This document shows, piece after piece, positions 41,557 to 64,000 of a DNA stretch of 64,000 bases. The position numbers were made by a program, and so were the translations under genes. Source of the DNA: Nocardia africana NBRC 100379 (GTDB taxonomy: Bacteria > Actinomycetota > Actinomycetes > Mycobacteriales > Mycobacteriaceae); NCBI RefSeq assembly GCF_001612635.1, contig NZ_BDAV01000010.1:310001-374000 (forward strand). Direction: 5' to 3'. Below the pieces are notes generated by a model. That model worked only from the letters and a program-made list of their open reading frames with translations. It did no database searches and was not told the origin of the DNA. How positions within the stretch are numbered: the stretch's first letter is position 1; every line of letters begins with the position of its first letter.

Positions 41557-43134
41557 TCAGCGCGGTTTCACCTCGGCCAGCAGTTCGGGCCCGCGGGCTT
41601 CGACGCGGCGGGTGACCACCTGTGCGCCGAGCAGTGCGGCGCCGACACCCAGGACGATTCCGACCGGCAGCGCCGACCATTGCACGAGCGCGTTGTGGAG
41701 ATAGGCGCCCAGCGCGAGCAGGCCGAGCACCGGCAGGTTCACCACGAGCTGACCGAAGCCGACCGCCAGCTGGACCAGCGCCCGTGCGCACCCGGGATTC
41801 CCGGAATTGCCGGCGAAGGGGTTACCGCGTTGCTGCGGAAGCGGATACGCGGCGTAGACCGACAGGAACATCGACGCCGCCACGCCGACGCCCATGACAA
41901 CCGGCAGCGTCGATACCGCCCACGGATACATCTGCGGGCGCCCGACCGCACCCGGAAGGACGAGCGTGAGGGCCACGGCGAGAGGGCCGACGACCAGGAG
42001 CCAGGCGATCATGCGGCCGCGGACGTCGGCGCGCACGGCACCCGGAATCACCAGGGTGTGCCAGAGCGCGGTGCCGTCGAAGGCGTACATGTTCGCGCCG
42101 GCCATCGCGGCCAGCCACACCACGAACACGCCCGCGAAAGGCACACTGGCGCCGCCGTTCTGCACGCCGAGGAAGATCGGCAGCACCACACCGATGAGCA
42201 GCAGCGGCAGCAGGGCCGCGCGCCGCCGGCCGTCGCGCCACCACGTGCGCAACTCCTTCAGTACCACCGCGCCGACGGGAGTCGGGCGGATCATCCGCTC
42301 CAGCCGGCCCGAACCCGCCTGTGCGCGAACCGGTCCGGCCGGAGCGGCGGTGGTGGTGAGGCGGCGGCGCAGCAGCACCGCCCATGCCTGCCACAGCAGC
42401 ACCGACAGCGCGGCGAGTCCCGCCAGCGCCCCGACACCGAACCACCAATGACCTTCCTCGGCTGCCTGAACCGCATAGGGCGCCCATCCCGAGGGCAGGA
42501 TCCGCAATGTCGCGCCCAGGCCGGGCGACACGTGCTCGAGGCGCGGCCCGAGATAGGACACCAGCAGTTGCAGCGGGTAGTAGGCGAGACCGGTCAGGCC
42601 CGCCAGCACGACCCCGAGATCGCGACCGCGGCGCGACCGCATCGCGGCGCCGATCCACGCGAGTACCGCGCGGGACAGCAGCACCACGAAGATCAGTTGC
42701 AGGCACATCCCGGCCACCGCGAACAGGGTCGGCACCACCCCCCATTGGGCTGCGAGCGCGACCAGTCCTGCGAAGGCGATCAGATTGACCGCACCGGCCG
42801 GCCCGGTGAACGCGACCGCCGCGAGACCGATCGCCAGTTGGCGATAGCTCAGCGGCAGCAGCCGGAAATGTTCGGGCTGCAGTGTTTCGTCGCTGCTGCC
42901 GGTGATGATCGGGCCGGCCAGCCAGCCGAGCGTCCACACCGCGTACAGCGTCGCCGCCACATTGATCGCCGCGCGGGTATCCCAGGCGTGGCCGGCCGAT
43001 GCCGTCACCACCGCGGTGGTGACGGCGGCGAGTATCCCGAAGATCAGGCCGATCCAGAAGCCGACCGCCGCCCGTCCGTTGTTCATCGCGCGGACGGTCA
43101 GCCGCCAGCGCATCCGGATCAGGACGCCAACCAC
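41557..43134 (-). CDS. ABC-2 type exporter permease
   Basis: 525 residues with about twelve hydrophobic segments, for example WIGLIFGILAAVTTAVVTAS near the N-terminus and LPLLLIGVVLPIFLGV in the middle, and two similar halves. It is the membrane part of an ABC exporter whose ATPase gene overlaps its start by 16 bases. The GTG at 43134 sits inside the end of the ATPase gene, so the two are translationally coupled. Substrate unknown; export of the product of the neighbouring NRPS is possible but unproven. Confidence 0.85.
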   Translation of the reverse strand: MVGVLIRMRWRLTVRAMNNGRAAVGFWIGLIFGILAAVTTAVVTASAGHAWDTRAAINVAATLYAVWTLGWLAGPIITGSSDETLQPEHFRLLPLSYRQLAIGLAAVAFTGPAGAVNLIAFAGLVALAAQWGVVPTLFAVAGMCLQLIFVVLLSRAVLAWIGAAMRSRRGRDLGVVLAGLTGLAYYPLQLLVSYLGPRLEHVSPGLGATLRILPSGWAPYAVQAAEEGHWWFGVGALAGLAALSVLLWQAWAVLLRRRLTTTAAPAGPVRAQAGSGRLERMIRPTPVGAVVLKELRTWWRDGRRRAALLPLLLIGVVLPIFLGVQNGGASVPFAGVFVVWLAAMAGANMYAFDGTALWHTLVIPGAVRADVRGRMIAWLLVVGPLAVALTLVLPGAVGRPQMYPWAVSTLPVVMGVGVAASMFLSVYAAYPLPQQRGNPFAGNSGNPGCARALVQLAVGFGQLVVNLPVLGLLALGAYLHNALVQWSALPVGIVLGVGAALLGAQVVTRRVEARGPELLAEVKPR

Positions 43135-43886
43135 GACAGGCCCTCGTCTCCCCCGATGCGCCCACCCACCAGCCGGACGAACGCCTCCTCGAGGCTGCCC
43201 TCACCCCGCACCTGCGCGACCGAACCGGCGGCGACCACCCTCCCCTTGTCGATGACGGCGAGGTGATCGCACAGGTTTTCCACCAACGCCATCACATGAC
43301 TCGACAGCACGACGGAGCCCCCGGCGGTGACGAACCGCTGCAGAATCGTGCGAATAGTGCTGGCGGACACCGGATCCACCGCCTCGAACGGTTCGTCGAG
43401 CACCAACAGCTTGGGTCCGTGCAACAGTGCGGTGGCGAGCCCGATCTTCTTGCGCATACCGGCCGAATAGTCCACGACCAGAGTGTTTTCCGCCTCGATC
43501 AGCTCCAGTACCGCGAGCAATTCCTGAGCGCGCTCGGCCACCGTGCCCGGCGGCAGACCGCGCAAAAGCCCGGTGTAGGTGAGCAATTCACGTCCGGTGA
43601 GCCGCTCCGGGAGCGCGAGACCGTCCGGCAGCACGCCGACGATCGTCTTGGCGCGCACCGGATCTACCCACACGTCGGCCCCGAAGATCCGCGCCTGCCC
43701 GGCATCGGGCCGCAACAATCCGACGGCCATCGACAACGTGGTCGTCTTCCCGGCGCCGTTGGGCCCCACCAGCCCGAAGAACGACCCCGGCGGCACCGCC
43801 AGGCTCACCCCGTCGACCACCCACGGCCCACCGAACCGCTTGTACAGCCCGCTCAACTCCAGCGCGGGCGTGACATCGGCTTCCAT
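43119..43886 (-). CDS. ABC transporter ATP-binding protein
   Basis: 255 residues, energises the permease encoded by the overlapping next gene. Walker A is GLVGPNGAGKTTT, the signature is YSAGMRKKIGLA, and Walker B is KLLVLDEPFEAVDP, followed by the switch His in LSSHVM. The signature deviates from LSGGQ, as is common in ABC-2 exporters. A strong GGAGGAGG lies upstream of the ATG. The NRPS gene ends 223 bases before it on the same strand. Confidence 0.93.
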   Translation of the reverse strand: MEADVTPALELSGLYKRFGGPWVVDGVSLAVPPGSFFGLVGPNGAGKTTTLSMAVGLLRPDAGQARIFGADVWVDPVRAKTIVGVLPDGLALPERLTGRELLTYTGLLRGLPPGTVAERAQELLAVLELIEAENTLVVDYSAGMRKKIGLATALLHGPKLLVLDEPFEAVDPVSASTIRTILQRFVTAGGSVVLSSHVMALVENLCDHLAVIDKGRVVAAGSVAQVRGEGSLEEAFVRLVGGRIGGDEGLSWLAS

Positions 43887-43889
43887 ATC

Positions 43890-43915
43890 CCCTCCTCCGC
43901 GGGTGACGCACCCGC
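43890..43915 (-). promoter_or_regulatory. Strong RBS with adjacent hairpin
   Basis: On the minus strand GGAGGAGGGG precedes the ATPase ATG. GCGGGTG and CACCCGC (43899-43915) form a 7-bp stem with a 3-nt loop directly before it and could influence ribosome access. Confidence 0.45.
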
Positions 43916-44048
43916 ATCAATGTGCCGGAACCTCGGCAGCACGGCGGGATCAGGTACGTGAGAGGCCACGGAAATCACCTCCGCTCCTTCGGACCGGGCC
44001 GACGCTTCCTGGGATCGCCCGCGAGTCTATCGGGAGACGACGCCGAAA

Positions 44049-44104
44049 GCCGGTGCCGGAGAGCAGCCGCACCCCGTTCGGGCAGCCGCACTCCGTGCAC
44101 CGGC
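44049..44104 (-). terminator. Inverted repeat after the NRPS gene
   Basis: GCCGGTGC (44049-44056) and GCACCGGC (44097-44104) pair perfectly over 8 bp around a 40-base loop. The loop contains GCAGCCGCAC twice (44063, 44082). It begins 6 bases after the NRPS stop. A terminator role is plausible, though the long loop is unusual. Confidence 0.4.
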
Positions 44105-44109
44105 CTCGT

Positions 44110-64000
<19,891 letters not shown>

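Noticed and set aside
41488..43266. A 592-codon plus-strand frame opposite the ABC permease
   Set aside because: Low-complexity Gln/Arg/His-rich translation; the minus strand encodes membrane segments overlapping the ATPase gene.
43887..44109. A hidden carrier or thioesterase domain after the NRPS stop
   Set aside because: The 223 bases contain a hairpin and an RBS region and are too short to encode such a domain.

Overview
The window is high-GC actinobacterial DNA with no RNA genes, insertion sequences or CRISPR arrays that I could recognise. A thyA-folA pair, a DyP peroxidase-encapsulin pair, cobF, very large multimodular NRPS coding sequence and TANNNT promoters placed right at start codons suggest a mycolic-acid actinomycete, probably Nocardia or a close relative. 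That placement is an inference. Genes are packed tightly: the longest stretch without a gene is about 220 bases (43887-44109).

Left part (1-26245): one uninterrupted plus-strand reading frame that is already open at the window edge and runs for more than 8,700 codons. It fuses many unrelated domains. In order these are a long low-complexity region, a SecA-like ATPase, a papain-like toxin-type domain, a kinase-like ATPase of the anti-sigma type, four LuxR-type HTHs, a second such ATPase, a GT4-like glycosyltransferase and two TetR-like units. Then come an ADP-ribosyltransferase-like domain, a DUF1023-type alpha/beta hydrolase, two copies of a Cys/His domain, an ECF sigma-like unit joined to a zinc anti-sigma motif, a complete PP2C phosphatase, a zincin and an unrecognised C-terminal domain. 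Recurrent IGSRP-like motifs lie in the linkers. This is the most unusual object in the window.

Middle part (26246-43886): compact housekeeping and accessory genes. They are a DUF2630 protein, a type-B carboxylesterase, an Fpg/Nei glycosylase, a secreted Ala/Pro-rich protein, cobF divergent from thyA-folA, a small cupin, and a DyP peroxidase-encapsulin-membrane protein-NUDIX operon. These are followed by a MarR regulator with an MFS exporter, an SGNH hydrolase, a GlxA-like regulator, an alpha/beta hydrolase, and an ABC-2 permease-ATPase pair. Seven of these genes have a TANNNT -10 hexamer ending 6-8 nt before the start codon, which points to leaderless mRNAs.

Right part (44110-64000): a minus-strand NRPS megasynthase whose beginning lies beyond the window. 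It has five complete C-A-T modules, an epimerase after module 5, a sixth condensation domain, and a C-terminal relic of an adenylation domain with no thioesterase. One A domain carries a serine code. Modules 3 and 4 have the same unassigned code, and modules 1 and 2 share a 111-bp identical tract. An ABC-2 exporter pair lies downstream on the same strand.
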